From: Acidobacteriota bacterium
GTDB lineage: Bacteria; Acidobacteriota; Vicinamibacteria; Vicinamibacterales; CAVVIG01
Assembly (NCBI GenBank): GCA_003222455.1
Contig: QHWF01000391.1
Coordinates: 1-9,016, forward strand
Reading direction: 5' to 3'
DNA: 9,016 bases
Below are positions 1 to 5,854 of the stretch, one piece after another. The notes under the pieces were generated by a model. That model saw only the letters and a program-made list of their open reading frames with translations, ran no database searches and was not told where the DNA came from. How positions within the stretch are numbered: position 1 is the stretch's first letter; each line of letters starts with the position of its first letter. Position numbers and translations under genes: made by a program.

Positions 1-273
1 TGGCTGAACGCGTTGTCGAAGCTGATGAACGTGGGGCTCGAACATGAGACGGCGCCGGTGTTGATGAAATTCAGCATCGGCGAGTTCCGGCGCCTCCTCG
101 AGGCGTTCACGGACGTACGGATCGTGCCCGAACGGTTCCCGGTCCAATCGCGGCTCCACGGCGGCTGGAAGGGCGCCGTCTACAACGGGCTGTTCGTCGG
201 GAGCTTCAACGCGCTGCCGCGTGCGATCGTCCGCCGGTTCGGCTGGCATCTTCTCGCGTTTTGTCGAAAATGA
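1..273 (+). CDS. C-terminal end of a probable class I SAM-dependent methyltransferase (5' end outside window)
   Basis: The frame is open from base 1 and stops with TGA at 271-273, giving 90 residues of a protein that starts upstream of the window. The segment has the look of the tail of methyltransferase type 11 (UbiE-like) proteins: a helix-strand unit (FSIGEFRRLLEAFTDVRIVP), then a basic, hydrophobic stretch, ending in GWHLLAFCRK, which resembles the usual last strand (GWxLxxxxRK) of that family. The SAM-binding glycine motif would lie upstream, so neither the fold nor the substrate can be verified here. An ATG at 13 is in frame but is almost certainly internal. The gene is followed by a palindromic element and does not overlap the next gene. 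The family call is by resemblance only. Confidence 0.55.
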   Translation, partial: WLNALSKLMNVGLEHETAPVLMKFSIGEFRRLLEAFTDVRIVPERFPVQSRLHGGWKGAVYNGLFVGSFNALPRAIVRRFGWHLLAFCRK

Positions 274-284
274 GTAATGACTAT

Positions 285-369
285 CCACCACGGAGGACAC
301 GGAGGACAGGAGGAAAAATCCTGTTTCCTTTCAGGATTGACCCTCCGCGTCCTCCGCGTCCTCTGTGGT
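285..369. repeat. Nested palindromic intergenic element (long imperfect inverted repeat with an inner hairpin)
   Basis: The left arm (287-313) begins ACCACGGAGGACACGGAGG and the right arm (342-369) ends GTCCTCTGTGGT. The arms are complementary over about 27 bases with a few G-T wobbles and one bulge. Each arm is itself repetitive (GGAGGACAC / CCTCCGCGT units). Between them a second, perfect hairpin sits at 317-323 (AATCCTG) and 332-338 (CAGGATT) with the loop TTTCCTTT. The element starts 12 bases after the methyltransferase stop and ends 32 bases before dapF, filling the gap. No U-tract follows the stem, so it is not a classical intrinsic terminator, although it could stop or protect the upstream transcript. 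From memory, similar CCACGGAGGACACGGAGG palindromes recur in many bacterial genomes; copy number here is unknown. Confidence 0.8.
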
Positions 370-401
370 AAGTCTCCTGGTCCGCAGTCCGCAATGACAT
401 C

Positions 402-1187
402 ATGCATTTCATCAAGGCCCACGCCTACGGCAACGACTTCGTCTATGCAGGCACGGACGCGGTGCGCGGCCGTCAGCTTGAGCTTCTTGCCCGGGAGCTG
501 TGCGACCGTCATACGGGCATTGGTGCAGATGGCTTGATCGTGTACGAGCCGTACGACGGCGGGGCGTCGATGCGACTGCTGAACGCCGACGGCAGCCGCT
601 CCGAGGTGTCGGGGAACGGCGTGCGCGGACTCGCAGCCATCCTGTGCCGCGGCGACAATCGGAGCGCGATCGAGCTCACGATTCAGACGGAAGCCGGGTC
701 CAAACGGTTGATCCGCCTCGGGCCCACGGGCCATCGTCAGACGTTTCGCGCGGCGATGGGTGTCCCGCGCGACCTCCGTCAGGTGCCGATTACGGCGGCC
801 GGCGAGTCGTTCTCGATCGTGGTGATGGACTTCGGGAACCCGCAGGCGGTTGTCCTCACGGAGTTACCCGCCGCCGGTCGCTTCGAGCGTCTCGGCGCCG
901 CGCTGGAGCGGCATGAGATGTTCCCGGAACGGACGAATGTCGAGTTCGCGTCGGTTGAAGCACCCGATCGCGTGAGAATCGTGATTTGGGAGCGAGGCGT
1001 CGGCCCTACACTGTCGTCCGGCACCGGATCGTGTGCGGCGCTGATTGCGGCAGCCGCGTTCGGCGGCGCCGCGCGGCAGGCGGAGATCGTCGCGCCGGGC
1101 GGCACGCAGCGGGTCGAATGGGAGGAGGACAACGTCTATCTGACCGGCTGGGCGGAAATCGTGTTCGAGGGCGACTGGCGAAGGTAG
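402..1187 (+). CDS. dapF: Diaminopimelate epimerase family protein with both catalytic Cys replaced by Ser
   Basis: 261 residues, close to the usual 270-280 of DapF, which interconverts LL- and meso-diaminopimelate for lysine and peptidoglycan synthesis in the cytoplasm. Family landmarks appear in order: GNDF near residue 10, GIGADGLI, NADGS, SGNGVRG around residue 70, FGNPQAVV, FPERTNVEF, and WERGVGPTLSSGTGSCAA near 195-213. In characterised DapF the two acid/base cysteines lie in CGNG and in (A/S)CGTG. Here the codons read Ser70 (TCG, 609-611) and Ser206 (TCC, 1017-1019). The His of GNPH is Gln, and the N-terminal HGLGNDF is HAYGNDF. The fold is therefore secure while the DAP epimerase activity is not. 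It could be a working Ser variant or a relative with another substrate. The ATG at 402 aligns with the family N-terminus although no clear Shine-Dalgarno is seen. The TAG stop lies inside the following repeat. Confidence 0.88.
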   Translation: MHFIKAHAYGNDFVYAGTDAVRGRQLELLARELCDRHTGIGADGLIVYEPYDGGASMRLLNADGSRSEVSGNGVRGLAAILCRGDNRSAIELTIQTEAGSKRLIRLGPTGHRQTFRAAMGVPRDLRQVPITAAGESFSIVVMDFGNPQAVVLTELPAAGRFERLGAALERHEMFPERTNVEFASVEAPDRVRIVIWERGVGPTLSSGTGSCAALIAAAAFGGAARQAEIVAPGGTQRVEWEEDNVYLTGWAEIVFEGDWRR

Positions 1188-1231
1188 GGCGGGTGGGGCA
1201 GGTAGGGCGGGTGGGGCAGGTAGGGCGGGTG
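1183..1231 (+). repeat. G-rich 18-bp tandem repeat, about 2.7 copies
   Basis: The unit GGTAGGGCGGGTGGGGCA occurs at 1183-1200 and 1201-1218 without change, then a partial copy runs 1219-1231. The first unit supplies the TAG stop of dapF (1185-1187). The G-runs in each unit, with loops of 1 and 1 base and then CAGGTA before the next run, meet the usual G3+N1-7 G-quadruplex rule on the + strand, so the dapF mRNA would carry it from its stop codon onward. Confidence 0.9.
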
Positions 1232-1371
1232 TACGAGAACTGCGCTCATTTACCCCGAGTGGGTCTGTCTTACCCCACACTCGTCGCCTAATTCGTCCAC
1301 CTGCATCACCTACCTTAGGCGCCCCACCTGCCTGACGCGCCCCCACCTGCCTTACCCGCCCCACCCGCCCC
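1183..1371. repeat. Large inverted repeat between convergent genes, possible bidirectional 3'-end element
   Basis: The G-rich tandem array on the left is answered by a C-rich degenerate array on the right (about 1297-1371). The best pairing is 1187-1214 with 1343-1370, in which 25 of 28 positions are complementary. The enclosed 128 bases contain a smaller hairpin (CGAGTGGGT at 1256-1264 with ACCCCACACTCG at 1272-1283, three-base bulge). Read on the minus strand, the right arm gives GGGCGGGTGGGGCGGG (1370 down to 1355), a strong quadruplex motif with one- or two-base loops, six bases past the stop of the convergent lipoprotein gene. I see no coding potential in this gap. No T-tract is present on either strand, so any termination role would not be of the classical intrinsic kind. 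Confidence 0.85.
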
Positions 1372-1376
1372 TGCAT

Positions 1377-1961
1377 TCAGCGTCGGCGGCGCTGTGCGGC
1401 CGTGCCAGACCCTTCGAGATCGTGCGCCGCGGCCCGTAGTTGTGATGCAGTCTCGCGAAGCGTGTCGATGACCGCCCGGTAATCGCTGCGGGTGAACTCT
1501 GCGCGCGCTTTTTGCACCGCGGTGTCCGCATCGTCGATCACGCGACGCGGCCCGGTGAGGACACGCGACGGCGCGCGGTTCCTTTCGGCGGACCTGAGCT
1601 TCACGTGCGCGTCGTTCAGCGCGCTGGTCGTCGTGCCGAGCGCGTGCTCGGCTTCGGTCCGCGCGATCGCTTTGCCGTCGGCGGCTTGCTTGGCGGCATT
1701 CTGCGCGCGCTCCCGCGCATCGAGGGCGTTATTCAGGGCGAGACGATAGTCGCGCTGCCCGACGGCGTCGTTCGCGCGTTGCAGCGCGGTCTGCGCCGCG
1801 GCGAACTCGTCGGCCGCGTACTGGTCGGCACCGGCCGCCCGGGCGGCATCGATGGCGCCTTGCGCCTGCTGCATCTCCTTCTCGGGAGGATCGCCGCACG
1901 CGGTTGCCGCCAACGCCGCCACCAGCGCGAGCGACAGCGGAAATCGGCGCGCGGACGACAT
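1377..1961 (-). CDS. Small alanine-rich helical lipoprotein, DUF4398-like
   Basis: 194 residues from an ATG at 1961. The N-terminus (MSSARRFPLSLALVAALAATACGD) is a lipoprotein signal with a basic start, a hydrophobic core and a lipobox-like ATAC ending at Cys22. After lipidation it should sit in the cell envelope facing the periplasm; Gly at +2 does not suggest inner-membrane retention. The mature part is Ala-, Arg-, Gln- and Asp-rich and predicted helical. Residues about 27-100 resemble DUF4398 proteins (AIDAARAAGADQYAADEF, then a QRDYRLALNNA segment). Two parts look duplicated: ALQRANDAVGQRDYRLAL and AVQKARAEFTRSDYRAVI, so it may be a repeat of helical hairpins. The frame stays open upstream to 2321, but that would run across radC and add residues before a clear signal peptide, so the short start is chosen. 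It is convergent to dapF and divergent from radC. The function is unknown. Confidence 0.8.
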   Translation of the reverse strand: MSSARRFPLSLALVAALAATACGDPPEKEMQQAQGAIDAARAAGADQYAADEFAAAQTALQRANDAVGQRDYRLALNNALDARERAQNAAKQAADGKAIARTEAEHALGTTTSALNDAHVKLRSAERNRAPSRVLTGPRRVIDDADTAVQKARAEFTRSDYRAVIDTLRETASQLRAAAHDLEGSGTAAQRRRR

Positions 1962-1968
1962 GTACGCA

Positions 1969-1974
1969 AGTATA
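1969..1974 (-). promoter_or_regulatory. Possible -10 box for the lipoprotein gene, suggesting a leaderless mRNA
   Basis: On the minus strand the hexamer TATACT (1974 down to 1969) matches the sigma-70 -10 consensus at five of six positions in an otherwise GC-rich region. It lies only seven bases before the ATG at 1961, so a start of transcription at the normal distance would fall at or next to the start codon. No Shine-Dalgarno is visible before that ATG, which agrees with leaderless initiation. No convincing -35 box is found 16-18 bases upstream, so the call is weak. Confidence 0.3.
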
Positions 1975-1991
1975 GCTCCGGCTCGCAGATA

Positions 1992-2020
1992 TCGGCTCTC
2001 AGCTGAGGACTGAAAGCCGA
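1992..2020. repeat. Palindrome in the divergent lipoprotein/radC promoter region
   Basis: The arms TCGGCTCTCAG (1992-2002) and CTGAAAGCCGA (2010-2020) pair at 10 of 11 positions around the loop CTGAGGA. A shorter perfect palindrome, CTCAGCTGAG (1998-2007), overlaps it and offers an alternative fold. It fills much of the 77-base gap between the two divergent start codons, so it could be an operator shared by both genes, or a small dispersed repeat. Confidence 0.6.
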
Positions 2021-2038
2021 GCGCCGAGAGAGTGTAAG

Positions 2039-2707
2039 ATGAAAGACCTGTCGCCGGACGATCGGCCGCGCGAGAAGCTGTGGCACCACGGCGCGGCTGC
2101 CCTTGGCGACAACGAGCTGCTGGCGCTGGTGATTGCGCTGGGCGGCCGCCATGGGAATGCGCTGACCGTCGCCAACGCCTTGCTGGCCGCCCACGGCGGA
2201 CTGCACGGTCTCGGACGCTGCAATTGCCAGGACTTGTCGCGTGTTCCGGGCATCGGGTTCGCGCGCGCTGCGCAAATTGTCGCGGCGCTCGAACTGGGCC
2301 GGCGCACGTTGACGCACGCACCTGCCGAACGGCGGCACCTGGCGAACCCGCACGATGCGGCGGCGTATCTTCTGCCGCGGTTCGGCGGCAGGAAGATGGA
2401 ACAGTTCGGTGTAGTGTTGCTCGACGCGAAGCATCGCGTCATTCGCACAACCGTGCTCGCGGTGGGCACGCAGAACACGTCGTTCGTCCAGCCGCGGGAC
2501 GTGTTTCGAGAGGCGGCGCTCGGGTGCGCGGCCGCCATCGTGGCGTTTCACAACCACCCTTCGGGCGATCCCACGCCCAGCCCCGACGACGTGGAACTGA
2601 CGCGCCGCCTCGTGGCCGCGGGCGTCCTGATGGGCGTCGACGTGGTGGATCATGTCGTCCTGGGCGACGTGCGGTACTTCAGCTTCAAGGAGTCGCGGCG
2701 GCTGTGA
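2039..2707 (+). CDS. radC: RadC family JAB/MPN-domain protein
   Basis: 222 residues, the usual length of RadC (UPF0758). The N-terminal part (PREKLWHHGAAALGDNELLA) matches the family start. A helix-hairpin-helix follows at about residues 69-89 (VPGIGFARAAQIVAALELGR), a non-specific DNA-binding element. The C-terminal JAB domain carries the metalloprotease-like JAMM motif: His171 and His173 in HNHPSGDPTPSPDD, Ser181 and Asp184 (H-x-H-x7-S-x2-D), so the zinc site looks intact. RadC was named for DNA repair in E. coli, but that role has been questioned and its real function is unsettled. The ATG at 2039 is preceded by GAGAGAG at 2026-2032, a reasonable ribosome-binding site with six-base spacing. 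It heads the plus-strand gene run and overlaps larC by four bases (GTGA). Confidence 0.93.
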   Translation: MKDLSPDDRPREKLWHHGAAALGDNELLALVIALGGRHGNALTVANALLAAHGGLHGLGRCNCQDLSRVPGIGFARAAQIVAALELGRRTLTHAPAERRHLANPHDAAAYLLPRFGGRKMEQFGVVLLDAKHRVIRTTVLAVGTQNTSFVQPRDVFREAALGCAAAIVAFHNHPSGDPTPSPDDVELTRRLVAAGVLMGVDVVDHVVLGDVRYFSFKESRRL

Positions 2708-3357
2708 GTCGTGTCCTGTATCTCGATTGCTTCTCAGGAATTTCGGGCGATATGGCGCTTGGCGCGCTGCTCGACGCCGGCATGCCGATCGACGAGCTGA
2801 CGCAGGCGCTCGGCAGTCTGGCGCTTGGCGACGCCCACGTGCACGCCGATCGCGTGCTCCGCGCCGGTGTCTCCGCGACGAAATTCACGGTGCACGAGCA
2901 CGCGCACGACGATGTCCGGCACGATCACGATCACGACCGGCACGGTGGCGGATCCAGCCACCGGCATGCGCATCGACACCTCTCCGAAATCTTTGTCCTG
3001 ATCGACCGATCGAGCCTCTCGCCCCCGGGGCGTGCGCGCGCGAAAGCCATGTTTCAGCGGCTCGCGGAGACCGAGGCCGCCATCCATCAGATGCCGGTCG
3101 ATCAGGTCCACCTGCACGAAGTCGGTGCGCTCGACTCGATTATCGATATCGTCGGAATTGTCTTCGCAATGGAATGGGCGGGCGCCGATCGGATCGTCAG
3201 CTCACCGCTGAACGTCGGCGCGGGCATGGTGCAGTCCGCGCACGGTGTGTTTCCCGTGCCGGCGCCGGCAACCGTCAGGCTGCTCGGCGATGTGCCCGTG
3301 TACAGCCGTGGCGGGCAGAACGAGCTGGTCACACCGACGGGCGCGCTGATTGTGTGA
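2704..3357 (+). CDS. larC: LarC N-terminal part (nickel insertion protein), frame ends early
   Basis: LarC inserts nickel into the pyridinium bis-thiocarboxylate mononucleotide in a CTP-dependent step, finishing the nickel-pincer nucleotide cofactor first known from lactate racemase. The GTG at 2704 overlaps the radC stop and gives the family start (SRVLYLDCFSGISGDMALGALLDAG). Residues 64-92 are a histidine-rich metal-binding loop (HEHAHDDVRHDHDHD and on), followed by QVHLHEVGALDSIIDIVG and SPLNVGAGMVQSAHGVFPVPAPAT, all typical of LarC. The reading frame ends at TGA 3355-3357 right after ELVTPTGALIV. In intact LarC this motif leads through a linker of about 14 residues into the C-terminal domain. 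Here that domain continues in the -1 frame with the linker missing. No slippery heptamer is seen before the stop. larA, larB and larE are not in the window, so the client enzyme is unknown. Confidence 0.9.
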   Translation: MSRVLYLDCFSGISGDMALGALLDAGMPIDELTQALGSLALGDAHVHADRVLRAGVSATKFTVHEHAHDDVRHDHDHDRHGGGSSHRHAHRHLSEIFVLIDRSSLSPPGRARAKAMFQRLAETEAAIHQMPVDQVHLHEVGALDSIIDIVGIVFAMEWAGADRIVSSPLNVGAGMVQSAHGVFPVPAPATVRLLGDVPVYSRGGQNELVTPTGALIV

Positions 3358-3899
3358 CGATCGACCGGGTTGGGTACGGCGCCGGCGAACGTGACGATCC
3401 GCAGACACCGAACGTCCTTCGCGTCTTTCTCGGCCGCGCCGGCGACCAGCCGGCCGCGGAGCGCGTCACGGTCATCGAATGCGAGATCGACGACATGAAC
3501 CCGCAGATCTTCGGCGTGGCCATGGACCGGCTTTATGCCGCCGGCGCGCTCGAAGTGTTCTACGTGCCGGTACAGATGAAGAAGAACCGCCCGGGCACGC
3601 TGCTCACGGTCGTCGCTCCGACGGAGCGGCGGCCGGCGCTCGCCGAGGTGATCTTCCGCGAGACGACGACCATCGGGCTGCGGCATTACGACGTGGATCG
3701 GGAATGTCTGCAGCGGGAAATCGTTTCCGTCGACACGCCGATCGGGACGATCCGATTCAAGATCGCGTGGCGGGACGGACGCGTGATGAACGCCGTGCCC
3801 GAGTTCGAGGATTGTGCGAAGCTCGCCGAAACGAACAATCTCGCGGTCAAAGAAGTGCAGGCGATTGCCATTCAGGCCTACGGTGTGAGTCATTCGTGA
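3354..3899 (+). CDS. larC: LarC C-terminal part in the -1 frame (LarC2-like)
   Basis: About 181 residues beginning VTIDRVGYGAGERD and carrying the full conserved C-terminal LarC domain (formerly part of DUF111): ECEIDDMNPQIFGVAMDRLYAAGALEVFY, then PVQMKKNRPGTLLTVV, ETTTIGLRHY, and the closing NNLAVKEVQAIA. The frame is open far upstream, so the true start is uncertain. A GTG at 3354-3356 lies across the TGA of the first part (GTGA), the same arrangement as radC/larC and larC/metG, so termination-reinitiation could produce a separate LarC2. In Lactobacillus plantarum larC is also split (larC1/larC2) and joined by ribosomal frameshifting. Alternatives are a real deletion that broke the gene, or an assembly error. 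The sequence after the break shows no decay, which argues against an old pseudogene. It ends four bases into metG. Confidence 0.82.
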   Translation: MTIDRVGYGAGERDDPQTPNVLRVFLGRAGDQPAAERVTVIECEIDDMNPQIFGVAMDRLYAAGALEVFYVPVQMKKNRPGTLLTVVAPTERRPALAEVIFRETTTIGLRHYDVDRECLQREIVSVDTPIGTIRFKIAWRDGRVMNAVPEFEDCAKLAETNNLAVKEVQAIAIQAYGVSHS

Positions 3900-5854
3900 C
3901 CCGGTTCTTTCTCACGACCGCCATCGATTACGTGAACAGCCGCCCGCATCTCGGAACGGCGTACGAGAAGATCTGCGCCGACGTCATCGCGCGCTACCAG
4001 CGGCTCTGCGGACTCGACACGCGTTTCCTGATGGGGAACGACGAGCACTCGCAGAACGTGTACAAGCAGGCCACCGACCTGGGCCTGGATCCACTCGCGT
4101 ACTGCGACCGGATGGAGCAGGAGTTCCGCCGGACCTGGCAGCGCCTCGACGTCTCGTTCGACGATTTCATCCGCACGACTGAACCGCGGCACAATGCCGG
4201 AGTGACCGAGCTCGCCCGGCGCATCTACGACGCGGGTGACATCTACGACGGCGTGTATGAGGGTTGGTACTGCATCGGCTGCGAGGAGTTCAAGCAGGAA
4301 AAAGATCTCGTCAACGGCAAGTGCCCGCTGCATCCGACGCTCCAGCCGGAATGGATCCGTGAGAAGAATTACTTCTTCCGGCTGTCGAAATACCAGCAGC
4401 CGCTGCTCGACCTGTTCGCGGCGCATCCGGAGTTCCTGCAGCCGGAGATTCGGCGGAACGAAATCCTGCGGCTGATCGAAGGCGGGCTGGTCGATCTCTC
4501 CGTGAGCCGCGCCGGCCAGTCGTGGGGTATTCCGTTGCCCTGGGATCCTGCCAGCGTCGTCTATGTCTGGTTCGACGCGCTGATCAACTACGCGTCGGCC
4601 GTCGGGCTCGGCGGCGATCGTGACGTGTTCGAACGCTGGTGGCCGGCCGACCTGCACGTCGTCGGCAAGGACATCACCCGCTTTCACGCGGTCATCTGGC
4701 CGGCGATGCTCATGTCGGCGAAGCTGCCGGTCCCGCGTCAGGTCTTCGGCCACGGGTTCATGACGTTGAACGGCCAGCGCATGAGCAAGACGCTCGGAAC
4801 GATCGTCGACCCGATCGACGCGGCCGACCGGCTCGGCGTCGACCCGCTGCGGCTGTATCTCGTGAAGGAAATCGCGTTCGGCGGGGACGGCGACTTTTCC
4901 TGGGACCGATACGAGGAACGCTACAACGTCGACCTCGCGAACAATCTCGGCAATCTCGTCAGCCGCGTGGCGGCAATGGCCGGCCGGTACCGAAATGGCG
5001 TGCTGCGCCCCTCCGGCGGCGGGTCGGACCAACTCGTTCGGCTCGGCGAGCAGATCGCGCTGGACTATCGACGCGCGATGGATGCGTTCGCCATCCACGA
5101 GGGCGCGGCCGCGGCCTATCGCTTGATCGACGCGACCAACGAATTCATCGCCGCGACGGCGCCCTGGGCGCTGGCAAAAGACGCGGCATCGGCCGACCGG
5201 CTCACGCACGTGTTGTTCGATGCGGCCGAAGCCATTCGTTTCGCCGCCGTCCTGCTGGCACCGATCATGCCGTCGTCCAGCCGCGAGATTCTGCGGCGGG
5301 TCGGCGCGTCCGTCGACAGACTGCACCTCGATCGCGACGGCCGCTGGCGCACCGAGGGCGAGCGCGTCCTGTTGCAGGAAGGTCCTCTCTGGCCACGTAA
5401 GGAGCACACCATCTTGACGGACAATCAGACGACACCGCCGGGAGCTCCGGCGCCGGAAGCCGCCGGCGCTCCGGGCCCGGCAGCGCCCGCCCCGGCTCCC
5501 GCGGCATCCGCTGCCGCGCCGGAAGCGGCGCGCATTTCGATGGACGACTTCATGAAAGTGGAGCTGCGCACGGCAAAGGTCCTTGCCGCTGAGCGCGTGC
5601 CGAAGTCGAACAAGCTGTTGAAACTGCAGGTGGATGCCGGGACTGAGCACCGCACGCTCGTGGCGGGCATCGCCGAAGCGTACGACCCCGAAGCGCTCGT
5701 TGGAAAGACCGTGGTCATCGTGTTCAATCTGAAGCCGGCGAAGCTGATGGGCGTTGAATCGAACGGGATGGTTCTCGCGGCAAGCCCCGATGGCGGCAAG
5801 CCGATCGTCGTGTCGTTCGACGAAGCGCCGCCGCCGGGCACACGCGTGCGATGA
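3896..5854 (+). CDS. metG: Methionyl-tRNA synthetase with C-terminal tRNA-binding domain
   Basis: 652 residues from a GTG at 3896 that overlaps the larC stop. The protein charges tRNA-Met with methionine in the cytoplasm. The class I signatures are present: HLGTAY at residues 18-23 (HIGH motif) and RMSKT at 295-299 (KMSKS motif). A single zinc knuckle is formed by Cys126, Cys129, Cys143 and His146 in the connective peptide, as in Thermus-type MetRS. Further matches include VYVWFDALINY, DLHVVGKDITRFHAVIWPA and the anticodon-binding helical domain (YNVDLANNLGNLVSR). A Pro/Ala-rich linker (about residues 514-545) joins a C-terminal EMAP/Trbp111-type domain from residue 547 (ISMDDFMKVELRTAKV, ending near 652), which binds tRNA and drives dimerisation in relatives. 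The frame is open from 3479, but that extension lies over larC and is not used. No T-box or SAM riboswitch is visible upstream, as expected for an internal operon gene. Confidence 0.96.
   Translation: MTRFFLTTAIDYVNSRPHLGTAYEKICADVIARYQRLCGLDTRFLMGNDEHSQNVYKQATDLGLDPLAYCDRMEQEFRRTWQRLDVSFDDFIRTTEPRHNAGVTELARRIYDAGDIYDGVYEGWYCIGCEEFKQEKDLVNGKCPLHPTLQPEWIREKNYFFRLSKYQQPLLDLFAAHPEFLQPEIRRNEILRLIEGGLVDLSVSRAGQSWGIPLPWDPASVVYVWFDALINYASAVGLGGDRDVFERWWPADLHVVGKDITRFHAVIWPAMLMSAKLPVPRQVFGHGFMTLNGQRMSKTLGTIVDPIDAADRLGVDPLRLYLVKEIAFGGDGDFSWDRYEERYNVDLANNLGNLVSRVAAMAGRYRNGVLRPSGGGSDQLVRLGEQIALDYRRAMDAFAIHEGAAAAYRLIDATNEFIAATAPWALAKDAASADRLTHVLFDAAEAIRFAAVLLAPIMPSSSREILRRVGASVDRLHLDRDGRWRTEGERVLLQEGPLWPRKEHTILTDNQTTPPGAPAPEAAGAPGPAAPAPAPAASAAAPEAARISMDDFMKVELRTAKVLAAERVPKSNKLLKLQVDAGTEHRTLVAGIAEAYDPEALVGKTVVIVFNLKPAKLMGVESNGMVLAASPDGGKPIVVSFDEAPPPGTRVR

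Noticed and set aside
285..369. Classical intrinsic terminator after the methyltransferase
   Set aside because: The stem is long, but no run of T follows on the plus strand. Some termination or protection role remains possible.
277..537. 86-residue plus-strand frame across the palindrome and the start of dapF
   Set aside because: It begins in the repeat and overlaps dapF out of frame, with no family resemblance.
1183..1231. CRISPR array
   Set aside because: The 18-base units are directly adjacent with no spacers.
1962..2321. N-terminal extension of the lipoprotein gene up to 2321
   Set aside because: It would overlap radC head-on and place about 120 low-quality residues before a clear lipoprotein signal peptide.
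3300..3357. Classical -1 programmed frameshift site in larC
   Set aside because: The direction of the shift fits, but I see no X-XXY-YYZ slippery heptamer before the stop, and the missing linker is not explained by slippage.
3479..3895. Upstream extension of metG to 3479
   Set aside because: The region codes for the LarC C-terminal domain in another frame, and MetG homology begins at the GTG at 3896.
3890..5650. 586-residue open frame on the minus strand opposite metG
   Set aside because: It lies wholly inside metG, has no recognisable domain and an odd Arg/Val/Gln-rich composition. Long antisense frames are expected opposite high-GC genes.
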